Source: Roseburia sp. (GTDB taxonomy: Bacteria; Bacillota; Clostridia; Lachnospirales; Lachnospiraceae). From it: DNA of 49,421 nt. The position numbers were made by a program, and so were the translations under genes. Position 1 is the first letter of the stretch, and each line of letters starts with the position of its first letter. This document shows positions 21,224-29,641 of this stretch, in pieces. The DNA lies in assembly GCA_017549185.1 (NCBI GenBank), contig JAFYVJ010000037.1, positions 1 through 49,421 on the forward strand, in the 5' to 3' direction. A model generated the notes under the pieces. It was not told the DNA's origin. It searched no databases and saw only the letters and a list, made by a program, of their open reading frames with translations.

Positions 21224-22294
21224 TTATACGTATAACACCTGATACCCTGCCGCTTTTAACAAACGATTCATTATCGCCTGTCCAATTCGCGGTGTTTTAA
21301 AACTCTCTGAATAAATAGCGTCCACGTCCTGCTCGTCAAACTCTCTAAGAATCTTATACAAATGCTGTGCAATCGCATCTTCATCATCTCTCGCACCAAT
21401 GCTGAATACTACATCTGCCTTGTAACGATTCATCGTCTCATCTGTAGCGATTACACCTACTCTTTTTCCGTCTATCTGTGCATCCTCTACTAAATTGTTA
21501 ATCTCTACAACCACCTTATCCGTATCACCTTCCACCAATACTAAATCCGCCTTTGGTGCATAATGCTTATAACGCATACCTGGTGCCTTCGGCTTCTGTC
21601 CTGCCTGTGACGGATCTGTTGTATCTGTCGCAAGGATACCCGGATCGATAATTACTTCTTCTCCGAGCACTTCTTCTAACATCTGCTTCGTAATATAGCC
21701 CGGACGCAAAATCATCGGCTTCTCCTCTGTCAAATCCACAATTGTAGACTCAATACCAATTCCCACCGCACCACCATCTAATATCATCGGTATCCTACCG
21801 TCCATATCATCTGCTACATGGCCTGCCTCGGTTGGGCTCGGTTTGCCGGAAGTATTGGCACTCGGTGCTGCGATTAAACAACCACTTTCCGCTATCAAGG
21901 ACAACGCTACAGGATGATTCGGCATACGAACCGCCACAGTATCCATCCCCCCTGTTGTGGTATAGGGTACCTTCTCATTTTTCCATACCACCATAGTAAG
22001 CGGTCCTGGCCAAAAAGCCTCTGCAAGCTTTCTCGCCTGCTCCGGAACAATTTTTGCAATACGTTCTAATTCTTCAAATCTACAAATATGCACAATCAGA
22101 GGATTATCTGATGGTCTCCCCTTTGCCTCATATATCTTTGCTGAAGCCTCCGGTCTTAGTGCATCCGCACCCAGACCATACACTGTCTCTGTCGGAAACG
22201 CCACTAATTCACCTTCTCGAATCAAAGTTGCTGCTTCCCTCATTTTTACTATATCTATATGTTCGGAATCTATCCGAATTAATTTCGTCTGCAT
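21224..22294 (-). CDS. sua5: threonylcarbamoyl-AMP synthase (Sua5 type)
   Basis: The 356-residue enzyme makes threonylcarbamoyl adenylate for the t6A37 modification of ANN-reading tRNAs. The YrdC domain shows GELVAFPTETVYGLGADA, KGRPSDNPLIVHI and SANTSGKPSPT. A linker (PGMRYKHYAPKA) leads to the extra C-terminal Sua5 domain. ATAGGAG precedes the ATG by five bases. First gene of a run sua5-phosphatase-upp-comEB that leads into the ATP synthase operon, an order common in clostridia. Confidence 0.95.
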   Translation of the reverse strand: MQTKLIRIDSEHIDIVKMREAATLIREGELVAFPTETVYGLGADALRPEASAKIYEAKGRPSDNPLIVHICRFEELERIAKIVPEQARKLAEAFWPGPLTMVVWKNEKVPYTTTGGMDTVAVRMPNHPVALSLIAESGCLIAAPSANTSGKPSPTEAGHVADDMDGRIPMILDGGAVGIGIESTIVDLTEEKPMILRPGYITKQMLEEVLGEEVIIDPGILATDTTDPSQAGQKPKAPGMRYKHYAPKADLVLVEGDTDKVVVEINNLVEDAQIDGKRVGVIATDETMNRYKADVVFSIGARDDEDAIAQHLYKILREFDEQDVDAIYSESFKTPRIGQAIMNRLLKAAGYQVLYV

Positions 22295-22317
22295 GGTTAC
22301 TCCTATATTTCAAATTA

Positions 22318-22333
22318 CATAACTATAGTTATG
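22318..22333. promoter_or_regulatory. 16-bp perfect palindrome between sua5 and galM
   Basis: CATAACTATAGTTATG is its own reverse complement. It lies 24 bases upstream of the sua5 start and within the likely sua5 promoter region (TTGTGA upstream on the minus strand), so it could be a dimeric operator. The galM promoter is 35 bases away on the other side. Confidence 0.4.
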
Positions 22334-22367
22334 ATTATCTCACAATTCCAAAATTTAGGCAACATAC

Positions 22368-22396
22368 TTGATATGTTTTACAAAAAAACGTATAAT
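22368..22396 (+). promoter_or_regulatory. promoter of galM
   Basis: TTGATA (22368-22373) and TATAAT (22391-22396) are spaced by 17 bases, 48 bases before the galM ATG. Confidence 0.75.
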
Positions 22397-22443
22397 ATAA
22401 AGAATAATGGTAAACTTATTAAAAAAGGTAAAGGTTATTAATT

Positions 22444-23481
22444 ATGAAAATTACAAAATCTGAATTTGGCGTAACTAGTTCCGGTGAAACTGTCAACCTA
22501 TTTCATATGGAAAATAACTCAGGTGCATATATCGATATCCTTGATTTCGGTGCACGTATTCACAAACTCGTAGTTCCAAACCGCGACGGAGAATTAACAG
22601 ACGTATGTTTAAGTGTTGCAACTATGGCTGATTATGAAGCAGATCGTGCTTATTATGGAGCTGTCTGCGGACGTGTTGCAAACCGTATCTGTAAAGGTAA
22701 GTTCACATTAAATGGTGTGGATTACCAGCTTGCAATTAACAATGATCCGAATCATTTGCACGGCGGTCTCATCGGTTATAGCCATAAAATCTGGAAATCC
22801 ATCATTAAAGACGATAAACTTATTCTCACAATGGATTCGCCAGACGGCGAAGAGAATTATCCTGGTAATCTCTCACTGAGTGTTACTTACTCATGGTCAG
22901 AAGATAACGAAATTGGCATTTTATATGAAGCAACCTGCGATCAGGATACTCTTATTAATGTAACAAATCACACCTATTTTAATTTAAATGGCGAAGGCAA
23001 TACTAGCATTTTAAACCATGAACTGTTTATTGATGCGGATGCGATTACCCCTGCTGACCTCTCCTTGATTCCAACAGGAGAACTACTTCCAGTAGAAGGT
23101 ACTCCTTTCGATTTCAGAACACTTCATGCGATTGGTCAATTTATTGATTCTGACTATCCGGCACTAGCAAACTGTGGAACTTATGATCATAACTTTGTCA
23201 TAAACGGCACCGGTTTAAGAGAAGCAGCTGTATTACAATCCAAAGATAGCGGAATCCGTGTAACCTGCTTTACAGACCAGCCTGGCATTCAAATTTATGT
23301 AGCAGCACAGGAATCTGCAAGTCTTGGAAAATATGGTGAGCATTATCCTAGCTTTGCAAGTGTTTGTTTAGAAACACAACACTTCCCAGATTCCATTAAC
23401 CATGAGAATTTCCCAAGCATTGTACTAAAAGCCGGCGAAGCATTTAGAAGTAAAACTCTATACCATTTTTCTAATATTTAA
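22444..23481 (+). CDS. galM: aldose 1-epimerase (galactose mutarotase)
   Basis: The 345-residue beta-sandwich enzyme interconverts alpha and beta anomers of hexoses. The catalytic residues can be placed: NDPNHLHGG for the first His, VTNHTYFNLNG for the second, and Glu in VCLETQHFPDS. Length is normal and there is no signal peptide, so it acts in the cytoplasm. A weak AAAGG ribosome site is upstream. No galactose operon surrounds it. The ferredoxin gene follows on the same strand with its own promoter. Confidence 0.95.
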   Translation: MKITKSEFGVTSSGETVNLFHMENNSGAYIDILDFGARIHKLVVPNRDGELTDVCLSVATMADYEADRAYYGAVCGRVANRICKGKFTLNGVDYQLAINNDPNHLHGGLIGYSHKIWKSIIKDDKLILTMDSPDGEENYPGNLSLSVTYSWSEDNEIGILYEATCDQDTLINVTNHTYFNLNGEGNTSILNHELFIDADAITPADLSLIPTGELLPVEGTPFDFRTLHAIGQFIDSDYPALANCGTYDHNFVINGTGLREAAVLQSKDSGIRVTCFTDQPGIQIYVAAQESASLGKYGEHYPSFASVCLETQHFPDSINHENFPSIVLKAGEAFRSKTLYHFSNI

Positions 23482-23491
23482 GAATTAACAC

Positions 23492-23520
23492 TTGTAATAC
23501 TCCTTTTTTTGTATTAGAAT
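23492..23520 (+). promoter_or_regulatory. promoter of the ferredoxin gene
   Basis: TTGTAA (23492-23497) and TAGAAT (23515-23520) are 17 bases apart. A 65-base leader with a small GCTAT/ATAGC hairpin and AAGGAGG (about 23571-23577) follows. Confidence 0.6.
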
Positions 23521-23551
23521 GATAAGAAGCTATTCACGGATAGCAAAATAA

Positions 23552-23755
<204 letters not shown>

Positions 23756-23779
23756 TTTTCACAAAAGTATAATACGTAC

Positions 23780-23811
23780 AAAACGGGAATCCTAATGGGT
23801 TCCCGTTTTTT
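23780..23811 (+). terminator. terminator after the ferredoxin gene
   Basis: AAAACGGGAA (23780-23789) pairs with TTCCCGTTTT (23800-23809), followed by more T. It can also serve the convergent MerR-type gene ending at 23823. Confidence 0.88.
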
Positions 23812-23822
23812 ATATCTGCATT

Positions 23823-24410
23823 TTATTTTGATTTATTCTGTTTTTTTCCAACAAAACCAAAGCGTTTTGGCTTCTTTAAATTTCCTCGAATCGCCTCGTC
23901 CAATTTACGAAAACGCTCTTCTTCTGCTTCATCTCGTTCCCGCATCAAATAATTCATTTCTTTTATTACCCGTTCTCCGACTTCTTCACTGATACATTTG
24001 CCCAACTGCTCATTATTTGCCACAATCGCTTTTCCAACTATCTCAGTCATAAGTTCCGTAAACTGTGCCATTCGATCTGTATTATCAAAAATATTTTTTT
24101 CATCTTCCTTTTGCGTCATCATCAACGATCCACGATAAAACACCTGCGGCTGTTCCAAATTCTCTTCCGAAAAAAGATATTCCTGATTACCATTATGTAT
24201 AATCATGCGAATAGCCTTCAACTGATATCCCTTTTCTTTCAACTCCTTTATTTTCATAAAATCGTCAATATTTTCTTTTGTATAGTATCGATGCCCCATT
24301 TCATTCCGTGGAATGGTAAGCTCGAGTTCCTCTTCCCAGTAACGTAATACATGAGACTCCACATTTACCAACGTAGCTGCATCGGATATCATGTAACGTA
24401 CTTTTTCCAT
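23823..24410 (-). CDS. MerR-family transcriptional regulator
   Basis: The 195-residue protein has an N-terminal MerR-type winged helix-turn-helix (MISDAATLVNVESHVLRYWEEE, split as ISDAATLVNVESHVLRYW) and the wing GHRYYTKENIDDFMKIKELKEKG. A long charged coiled coil and a basic tail (KKPKRFGFVGKKQNKSK) follow. There is no obvious metal or drug-binding domain, which resembles the RacA-like or small clostridial MerR proteins. AGGAGG is seven bases before the ATG. Target genes unknown; the upstream region has repeated GTTAC boxes. Confidence 0.88.
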   Translation of the reverse strand: MEKVRYMISDAATLVNVESHVLRYWEEELELTIPRNEMGHRYYTKENIDDFMKIKELKEKGYQLKAIRMIIHNGNQEYLFSEENLEQPQVFYRGSLMMTQKEDEKNIFDNTDRMAQFTELMTEIVGKAIVANNEQLGKCISEEVGERVIKEMNYLMRERDEAEEERFRKLDEAIRGNLKKPKRFGFVGKKQNKSK

Positions 24411-24439
24411 TGCTCGTCCTCCTGTTAAATTGTCTTTTC

Positions 24440-24466
24440 GTAACTGTGTTACACTTATACCGTTAC
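24440..24466. promoter_or_regulatory. GTAAC/GTTAC boxes upstream of the MerR-type gene
   Basis: GTAACTGTGTTAC (24440-24452) is an inverted repeat with a 3-base centre, and another GTTAC follows at 24462-24466. Position 30-56 bases upstream of the ATG fits an autoregulatory operator. Only suggestive. Confidence 0.35.
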
Positions 24467-24515
24467 GTCTGTACTTCCAAATTCATTATAACTTTCCTAC
24501 TCTTTGGATACAATA

Positions 24516-24556
24516 AAAATCGGTCGACTCCTTTTGACAGGAATCGACCAATTTGG
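24516..24556 (-). terminator. terminator of the exported-protein operon
   Basis: ATCGGTCGACTCC (24519-24531) pairs with GGAATCGACCAAT (24540-24552) around a short loop, and on the minus strand the stem runs into ATTTTTATTG. It lies about 55 bases past the stop at 24611. Confidence 0.75.
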
Positions 24557-24610
24557 CGAGCAATATTTTTATAATCAATACTATCACTTTTTTCGAAAAT
24601 TATCCACAAA

Positions 24611-26719
24611 TTAAAAATAACGGTATTTAACCTCTTCTACAAACTCATCGACATTTCTTATAAAATATATCAATTCTACTGCTGCCCTGTCCGGAACAGA
24701 TTTTACTACATTACAAAATAATTTTGCTTCTCCTATTCCAAAATAGAACATACAATATCCCTTTGATTCACTAAAATACCAAAGCTGTCCATTAGAATAA
24801 TCTGTAGCTGATGTACATACAAACGCATATATCTCATCACTTCCATCTTCATTAAAATCACCATATACAAACCATTGACAATGTAAATTGGTTCCAGTTT
24901 CTACTCTTTCTACAATGATATCTTCCTTAGATATTGATTCGTTCTTCGGAATTTCCACATCACTAAATTGAAGAGATGGATCATGCTTTTCAAACAATGC
25001 AAAATACTCGTCAATATTACTATTATAATCAACTATCGGTACAATAGCACAATTAGTAATTGCATATAAATATGCCGCTGCATAATTACTGTATGAGCCT
25101 TCTTCTCTCCCTGCAAATCTATTAATCCACTCCCTCTTATTTTTTGTTCCAAATTCCTCTAAACTAATTGCAAATGCTTCAGAAAATGAAATAATCAATC
25201 TATAATATAATATATATATTTTTTGAAGTTGTTGAAGTGTATCCATATTTGAATAACATTCTCCTCGAGCTTTATTTTGTACCAAATTTAGAATTTCCAG
25301 AACATCTCTATGAATTTCATTCATATCAATTGCCATCAAATCGGATGCATACGCTTTAAATAAATCATCATAGACTACAGAAACAATAAATAATGACATC
25401 TTCGTAGCAATATAATATAAATTTGCATTACTTGATAAAGTTGTCAAAATTTCTGTAATACCTTTATCTACCAATTCTTCAACCGCAAACTTAGTAATTT
25501 CTTCATACGCAGTTTCTATCACAATACTAGAATCTGTACTCAACTTATCAGTTACCCTTTTCGAAGCACTTAACCATGCAAAATCCATATCTCTTATTTG
25601 TTTTAACATCTCATCATTTAATGCATTTTCTAATAATTTCCTTGTCATAATATCCAAATTTATAAGATCATTTGATGTATTAACTATATCTGCCGTCAGC
25701 ATAACCACTTCAAGAAAATCCTGATAGGTAGATAATTTGCTTATCTCAGCTTTTTCTGCTGCTTGCGTATAAATAATTTTACTATTTTCTGCTGCAACTT
25801 CTGCCATTTTCGTTTTATCCTCTTTTAAAAATGCTTTTTGCCAACTTCTTACTCCTGCTTCTCTTTCTACCTCCCCAAAATAATCCATACTTACTTCAAA
25901 CAATTCTTCTGCCAGTCCCCAAAATTCCATTCCATTCTTGCTTATTGTTTCTTGCTGTTCAAACTGTTCTTGATACTTAGAGGTAATCGCCGTCGATGTT
26001 AAAAATTTATTCAAAACCTTATTTTGCAATGCCGCTAATTCTTGTACACTTTCATACTCTCTTGTGTCAACACCTAACATAGCATGCAAAGCATTTTCAT
26101 AACGCGTTTCTTTCCCACTTGGAAAAATTTTCTCATCACCTATATCTAAAATTTCTGCAACAATATCACATACTACACTTATTTTTACAGATACTTCTCC
26201 TCCATACAGACCATTAATATCAAAACAATACTTTTCATATTCCGGCATTAATGCTTCCCATAATGTAATCCACGGCATCATTACACAAAGTTCTCCCGTT
26301 TCTGTTACACTACAAGTTGCCCCTAAATAAATAAGCATAGGTATTCCCTCAATTAAGTATTGTCCTTCAATATGTCGAATAGGAACGCTTCCAGTTTCGA
26401 TGTAGTTACAATCCAGTAACTTTCCAGTTTCTTTTGAAATAGAGACAGTTCTAGCTCCTTGCGTAAGCTGAATATAATTTTCATCTCCATCTAAAAGCTC
26501 AAATCTTGTTAGTTCAACAATATCATCCAATGTTAAAAAATATGTATTATCATATTTATAAAAATATAGTACTTCTTTATCCGAACACTCATTGCTTATC
26601 ACTGGAACCTCAAAAATTACCTCTTGCATCGTATCCGCACCGTAAACCGTGAAAACTTCACTAATTAATAAACATGCACATAGAACACAACACACTACTT
26701 TACTTATCTGGTATTTCAT
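24611..26719 (-). CDS. large exported protein of unknown function
   Basis: 702 residues with a signal peptide (about 1-28, ending VYGA). Residues 35-150 look beta-rich and contain a copper amine oxidase N-terminal-like pattern (YFLTLDDIVEL, YLIEGIPMLIYLGA), a stalk-like module common in clostridial cell-surface proteins. Residues about 200-570 are helical. Near 617-632 the sequence YGDFNEDGSDEIYAF resembles an FG-GAP or EF-hand-like calcium loop, followed by a short beta-rich end. No enzyme motif is visible. Its start overlaps the end of the upstream exported 182-residue protein by 20 bases, so the two are translationally coupled and probably work together. Base composition is visibly more A+T rich than neighbours. 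Function unknown. Confidence 0.85.
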   Translation of the reverse strand: MKYQISKVVCCVLCACLLISEVFTVYGADTMQEVIFEVPVISNECSDKEVLYFYKYDNTYFLTLDDIVELTRFELLDGDENYIQLTQGARTVSISKETGKLLDCNYIETGSVPIRHIEGQYLIEGIPMLIYLGATCSVTETGELCVMMPWITLWEALMPEYEKYCFDINGLYGGEVSVKISVVCDIVAEILDIGDEKIFPSGKETRYENALHAMLGVDTREYESVQELAALQNKVLNKFLTSTAITSKYQEQFEQQETISKNGMEFWGLAEELFEVSMDYFGEVEREAGVRSWQKAFLKEDKTKMAEVAAENSKIIYTQAAEKAEISKLSTYQDFLEVVMLTADIVNTSNDLINLDIMTRKLLENALNDEMLKQIRDMDFAWLSASKRVTDKLSTDSSIVIETAYEEITKFAVEELVDKGITEILTTLSSNANLYYIATKMSLFIVSVVYDDLFKAYASDLMAIDMNEIHRDVLEILNLVQNKARGECYSNMDTLQQLQKIYILYYRLIISFSEAFAISLEEFGTKNKREWINRFAGREEGSYSNYAAAYLYAITNCAIVPIVDYNSNIDEYFALFEKHDPSLQFSDVEIPKNESISKEDIIVERVETGTNLHCQWFVYGDFNEDGSDEIYAFVCTSATDYSNGQLWYFSESKGYCMFYFGIGEAKLFCNVVKSVPDRAAVELIYFIRNVDEFVEEVKYRYF

Positions 26720-27248
26720 TTGTCAATTCTCCAATCATCAATCTAAAATACTCCAAATATAGTTCTTCCAGTTGACCCATAGTAAAATCATACCATTCCT
26801 CTCCTGGTTTTAGATTATACTCAAAAAATATCCTTTCCATAGGAATCACGAGCGTTTCTGTTGTTTTGGAAAGTTCATTGTTTTCCAATTCATATTGTAA
26901 CTCCCGCACTACACACTCCTTTATTTGTTCTGCATCTGCTTCAAAATTATTTTCCAATACCTGATTAACAATTTCTACTAGCACATCTGTAACACGAGGA
27001 ACAGAAACCTTTACAGTCGCTTTCATATTCTCCTTGTCCATATCAATAATCTCATAAGTAATATCTCTAAAATATGCTTGTGCTAAAGGCGATATTTTTT
27101 CTTCATCCGTCTCCTTTTTAACACCAAAATCCGTCACGTTATCATAATAATTTCCTTCCATAGACAACTGTCCACTCTTACTTATAACAAATACCAACAT
27201 CATTACCATAGATAGTAATAAAATAATAACCGCACTTCTTTTTTTCAC
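26700..27248 (-). CDS. membrane-anchored or exported protein of unknown function
   Basis: 182 residues with a single N-terminal hydrophobic helix (residues 7-24) acting as anchor or signal peptide. The rest is acidic and mixed alpha/beta, and resembles DUF5105/DUF4878-like small exported domains in general shape (an ISPLAQAYFRDITYEI core then a long helix), but I cannot assign a family. Start codon is GTG with GGAGG six bases upstream. Overlaps the 702-residue gene. Confidence 0.8.
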   Translation of the reverse strand: MKKRSAVIILLLSMVMMLVFVISKSGQLSMEGNYYDNVTDFGVKKETDEEKISPLAQAYFRDITYEIIDMDKENMKATVKVSVPRVTDVLVEIVNQVLENNFEADAEQIKECVVRELQYELENNELSKTTETLVIPMERIFFEYNLKPGEEWYDFTMGQLEELYLEYFRLMIGELTNEIPDK

Positions 27249-27277
27249 TTAATACCTCCGTATTTGGCTATAATAAA

Positions 27278-27303
27278 TGGCGACAGTACATCAACTGTCG
27301 CCA
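27278..27303 (-). terminator. hairpin between the lipoprotein gene and the two exported genes
   Basis: TGGCGACAGT (27278-27287) and ACTGTCGCCA (27294-27303) form a perfect 10-bp stem with a 6-base loop. On the minus strand it is followed by TTTATTATAG, a weak T tract, so it may be a partial terminator or mRNA processing element reducing expression of the downstream genes. Confidence 0.55.
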
Positions 27304-27329
27304 CATGACATAAGTATACATCATTTTCT

Positions 27330-27665
27330 TTAATTTATTTTTTTGTATACTCCTAATGTTCCACTATCGTTTTCCAAACTCAATGAATTTCCATCCACTT
27401 CAAATGTATACACCTTTGTTTCAACAAGAATTCCCTCTAACCTAATCCTATTTCCGTCAATCGAATAGCTCCCTGAATAATTTGGGCTATCAGAAGTATA
27501 CGTACCATTACTAAAAAACTCTAACGTGCTCAATCCTGAACCTTCAATCTTCTCCCAACGACCAGCAATTTTGCCCTTCATACTCTGACATCCACAGAAA
27601 ACGGAGACAATTATTAGCAGCATTGTCAAACCTAATCCAAGTCGTTTTTGTGTTACATTTGTCAT
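27330..27665 (-). CDS. small lipoprotein of unknown function
   Basis: 111 residues with a lipoprotein signal (lipobox VFCGC, modified Cys at residue 26). The mature part is a small beta-rich domain (GRWEKIEGSGLSTLEFFSNG, SYSIDGNRIRLEG) that resembles the lipocalin-like/DUF5640 type often found on clostridial cell surfaces. First gene of the exported cluster. AGGAG lies eight bases before the ATG and a consensus promoter is at 27735-27763. Confidence 0.85.
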   Translation of the reverse strand: MTNVTQKRLGLGLTMLLIIVSVFCGCQSMKGKIAGRWEKIEGSGLSTLEFFSNGTYTSDSPNYSGSYSIDGNRIRLEGILVETKVYTFEVDGNSLSLENDSGTLGVYKKIN

Positions 27666-27734
27666 AAAAACTTCTCCTTTTAAATTATTTTATTTCTTCT
27701 TATAGTAAATTCTATCTATAAGTTGATAATTCAT

Positions 27735-27763
27735 ATTATAATCACGAAAAATTCGTATGTCAA
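27735..27763 (-). promoter_or_regulatory. consensus promoter of the exported-protein cluster
   Basis: On the minus strand TTGACA (27758-27763) and TATAAT (27735-27740) have the ideal 17-base spacing. The spacer contains the inverted repeat ACGAA-AAA-TTCGT (27744-27756). Confidence 0.85.
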
Positions 27764-27776
27764 GTCGTTTTTCGTC
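27744..27776. promoter_or_regulatory. likely operator of the XRE regulator
   Basis: ACGAAAAATTCGT (27744-27756) is an inverted repeat lying between minus-35 and minus-10 of the exported cluster. A related box, GACGAAAAACGAC on the minus strand (27764-27776), sits just upstream of the minus-35. Two boxes in a divergent promoter region next to an XRE gene are the usual setting for repression. The assignment is inferred. Confidence 0.55.
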
Positions 27777-27788
27777 TTTAAGATTGTT

Positions 27789-27818
27789 TTGACAAAGTCA
27801 TTCATTCGCTAATATATA
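27789..27818 (+). promoter_or_regulatory. promoter of the XRE gene
   Basis: TTGACA (27789-27794) and TATATA (27813-27818) are 18 bases apart. AAGGAGG follows, just before the ATG at 27835. Confidence 0.65.
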
Positions 27819-27834
27819 CATAAGGAGGTCACGT

Positions 27835-28161
27835 ATGGAGTTAGATTATTCAGAAATAGGTAGAAGAATTGCAAAACGCAGAAAAGAACTTGGATTACGT
27901 CAAGTTCAAGTTTGTGAACAAGCTGGTATCAATGACAAATATCTTTCCTGCATTGAACGAGCTACATCTATCCCTTCTCTTGAAGTAATAATGAAGTTAG
28001 CACTTGCCTTAGATACAACTCCAGACGAATTTTTAACTGGCAGTATTCGATACAAAGAGAATGAATGGCAAGACGTTGCTGAATTAATGCGTAATATGAG
28101 TCCAGGACAATTAAGCCTTGCAAAAAGTTTTTTAATTTGGCTTTCTGATCAAAAGCTATGA
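27835..28161 (+). CDS. XRE-family transcriptional regulator
   Basis: 108 residues with an N-terminal Cro/C1-type helix-turn-helix (residues 8-65: RIAKRRKELGLRQVQVCEQA, then NDKYLSCIERATSIPSLEVI) and a short helical tail (MSPGQLSLAKSFLIWL) that could support dimerisation. Divergent from the exported-protein cluster across 169 bp holding two promoters and two operator-like boxes, so it probably controls that cluster and itself. AGGAGG precedes the ATG. Confidence 0.92.
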   Translation: MELDYSEIGRRIAKRRKELGLRQVQVCEQAGINDKYLSCIERATSIPSLEVIMKLALALDTTPDEFLTGSIRYKENEWQDVAELMRNMSPGQLSLAKSFLIWLSDQKL

Positions 28162-28162
28162 A

Positions 28163-28208
28163 AAGGGAGTATAAAAAATAACTACTTAGTAATTTTTTAT
28201 ACTCCCTT
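28163..28208. terminator. bidirectional terminator between XRE gene and dnaB
   Basis: A perfect 17-bp stem, AAGGGAGTATAAAAAAT (28163-28179) with its complement (28192-28208), separates the convergent XRE gene and dnaB. Confidence 0.8.
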
Positions 28209-28236
28209 AAAAAATAACGATTTAAATTTACTTATC

Positions 28237-29574
28237 TTACTGACGTTCAAGGTTTCCAAACTTCGTGTACTGTGCTAACCAAGCAAGTTTTACTGTACCA
28301 ATTGGACCATTTCTCTGTTTTGCAATAATAATCTCAGAAACTCCCTTTTCTTCAGAATCATGATTATAGTAATCATCACGATAAATAAACATTACTACGT
28401 CGGCATCCTGCTCGATAGCACCCGACTCACGAAGGTCAGAAAGCATCGGTCTATGGTCCGGACGCTGTTCTACTGCTCGTGACAACTGCGAAAGTGCAAT
28501 TACCGGAACGGAAAGTTCTCTCGCCAATCCTTTTAATGAACGGGAAATATCTGAAATTTCCTGCTGACGGGACTCAGAACCTTTACCAGAACCGGACATC
28601 AACTGCAAGTAGTCAATGATAATTAACTTCAAATCATGCTCTAATTTATACTTACGGCATTTACTTCTCAACTCTGAGATAGAAATACCAGGTGTATCAT
28701 CAATAATCAACTTTGAATTACCAATGATTCCTGCACCCTCAATTAACTTCTCCCAATCGGAATCAGAAAGATTACCGGTTCTAAGTGCTTGTGCATCCAC
28801 ATGAGACTCAAGCGAAAACATACGGTTTACTAACTGTTCCTTTGACATTTCTAACGAGAAAATGGCGGTACAAAAGTCCTCACGAAAAGCCACATGCTGT
28901 GCAATATTCAACACAAACGCCGTCTTACCCATGGAAGGACGAGCCGCAATCAGAATTAAATCCGAAGGCTGCAAGCCTGCAGTACGATAGTCCAAATCCG
29001 TAAATCCAGTAGGAATACCGGTAACATTACCATCGTTCTTTGCAGCATTTTCGATTTTCTCCAAAGCATTCATTACAACCTGGCGAATCGGCACAAAGTC
29101 ACCACCACCACCACGAGACTGAATAATGTCAAATATTTTCTTTTCTGTCACATCCATAACAACTTCAACTGAATCCTGTGCTTCATAGCAAATATTTTCA
29201 ATTCCTTGAACCGTCTTTATTAAATTACGACGTACAGAATGATCTTTTACTATTTTCGCATAATATTTCACATTCGCAGATGTTGGAACTGCTGTAATCA
29301 AATCTCTAACATAATCTAAACTAGCTATTTCTGCCGGTGCATTTTTCTCTTTTAACTTGTTCTGTAACGTAACCAAATCAACAGGAAGACTGCTATTAAA
29401 AAGCTCTACCATTGTATCAAAAAGAATTCCATACTGCTGATGATAAAAATCCTCACTGATCAATATTTCATTGGCAGCCATAATAGCATCCTTATCCATA
29501 ATCATGGAACCAATCACAGACTGTTCTGCTTCTAAACTGTGTGGCATAATCCGCTTAATGAGCGTTTCTTCCAT
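28237..29574 (-). CDS. dnaB: replicative DNA helicase
   Basis: The 445-residue hexameric helicase unwinds DNA at the replication fork. The N-terminal domain (MPHSLEAEQSVIGSMI) binds primase, and the RecA-like domain has Walker A ARPSMGKTA and Walker B LKLIIIDYLQLMSG, followed by SDLRESGAIEQDADVV. There is no intein. AGGAGG six bases before the ATG fixes the start at MEETLIKR; the 16 extra upstream codons overlap a hairpin. Order gdpP-rplI-dnaB is typical of Firmicutes. Confidence 0.97.
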   Translation of the reverse strand: MEETLIKRIMPHSLEAEQSVIGSMIMDKDAIMAANEILISEDFYHQQYGILFDTMVELFNSSLPVDLVTLQNKLKEKNAPAEIASLDYVRDLITAVPTSANVKYYAKIVKDHSVRRNLIKTVQGIENICYEAQDSVEVVMDVTEKKIFDIIQSRGGGGDFVPIRQVVMNALEKIENAAKNDGNVTGIPTGFTDLDYRTAGLQPSDLILIAARPSMGKTAFVLNIAQHVAFREDFCTAIFSLEMSKEQLVNRMFSLESHVDAQALRTGNLSDSDWEKLIEGAGIIGNSKLIIDDTPGISISELRSKCRKYKLEHDLKLIIIDYLQLMSGSGKGSESRQQEISDISRSLKGLARELSVPVIALSQLSRAVEQRPDHRPMLSDLRESGAIEQDADVVMFIYRDDYYNHDSEEKGVSEIIIAKQRNGPIGTVKLAWLAQYTKFGNLERQ

Positions 29575-29595
29575 GATAATCCTCCTTACACAATT

Positions 29596-29618
29596 ACCCG
29601 CACCAAATCGGTGCGGGT
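29596..29618 (-). other. GC-rich hairpin between rplI and dnaB
   Basis: ACCCGCACC (29596-29604) pairs perfectly with GGTGCGGGT (29610-29618) over a 5-base loop. On the minus strand no T run follows, so it is not a clear terminator for rplI; it could protect or process the mRNA between the two genes. Confidence 0.6.
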
Positions 29619-29641
29619 GCAATTTTTCTAATCAATGTATT

